DNA of 44,044 bases from Thermomucor indicae-seudaticae. Its lineage: Eukaryota > Mucoromycota > Mucoromycetes > Mucorales > Lichtheimiaceae. Under the pieces are notes generated by a model. That model worked only from the letters and a program-made list of their open reading frames with translations. It searched no databases and was not told where the DNA came from. Numbering within the stretch: the stretch's first letter is position 1; each line of letters starts with the position of its first letter. The DNA lies in NCBI GenBank assembly GCA_000787465.1, contig JSYX01000278.1, forward strand, positions 1 to 44,044, read 5' to 3'. Below are positions 43,865 to 44,044 of this stretch, in pieces. Position numbers and translations under genes: made by a program.

Positions 43865-44044
43865 TTGTTATAGCCGGATATAACACCTGTCTGTTCCCAG
43901 TTGAGATGTTATTATGGAAAAAAGAAAAGGGTAGGGACAGTAGGTCGTCGAGATCGTTGTTTATTCTGTAAACAGAACAAGGGCCATAGAATTGATTCTA
44001 CCCTGCTTATAAACTACGACGATGTTTGTGACGATGAATGAAAA

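Noticed and set aside
1..44044. CRISPR array, bacterial operon or phage content
   Set aside because: Spliceosomal introns and eukaryote-only protein families occur throughout; no spaced identical repeats or bacterial signals are present.

Overview
The window is nuclear DNA of a filamentous fungus. I read about 17 protein genes in it, nearly all split by short introns (mostly 45-90 nt, GT-AG). The mix of products (Pmt4 mannosyltransferase, Rac1 with CTIL tail, AP-3 beta, Atg9, a GT49/LARGE-type glycosyltransferase, a glutamate-cysteine ligase modifier subunit, a trehalose phosphorylase homologue) and the intron density suggest an early-diverging fungus, most likely Mucoromycota/Mucorales. This is inference from protein style, not a database match.

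Layout. 1-8464: COA8 (-), splicing factor PRP4 (-) divergent from PMT4 (+) across 145 bp, and a conserved fungal protein of unknown function (-). 8465-10051: intergenic, with an old dispersed repeat. 10052-20533: secreted subtilisin (+), BAP31-like ER protein (-), AP-3 beta (-), a spacer with a perfect 166-bp tandem duplication, a RIB2-like deaminase (+) and P5C dehydrogenase (-). 20786-28106: ATG9 (-), a trehalose phosphorylase relic broken by several frameshifts (+), and an Atg38/NRBF2-like gene (-). 28579-38620: MGST3-type MAPEG protein (+), GT49 glycosyltransferase (+), secreted phosphoesterase (-), acyl/aryl-CoA ligase (+), GCLM (+) and RAC1 (-). 38621-44044: a 5.4-kb gene-free block rich in repeats: an inverted pair of Tc1/pogo-like MITEs, an inverted array of a short GTCGTAAT-type motif, a ~95-bp minisatellite and a perfect 24-bp palindrome.

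Functional links. Several products serve the secretory and endomembrane system (PMT4, BAP31, AP-3 beta, ATG9, Atg38-like, GT49, the secreted protease and the secreted phosphoesterase). MGST3 and GCLM both belong to glutathione metabolism. I see no operon-like or biosynthetic cluster; the arrangement looks like ordinary compact fungal housekeeping synteny.

The most unusual signal is at the splicing level. Three introns (in ATG9, the phosphoesterase and the CoA ligase) can only be removed sensibly with a GC-AG boundary. Three more (BAP31, AP-3 beta, Atg38-like) have a GC-AG option competing with GT-AG. All six carry the same 5' site, GCAAGT. Exon coordinates below were read by eye and checked for phase; every spliced CDS given is a whole number of codons.
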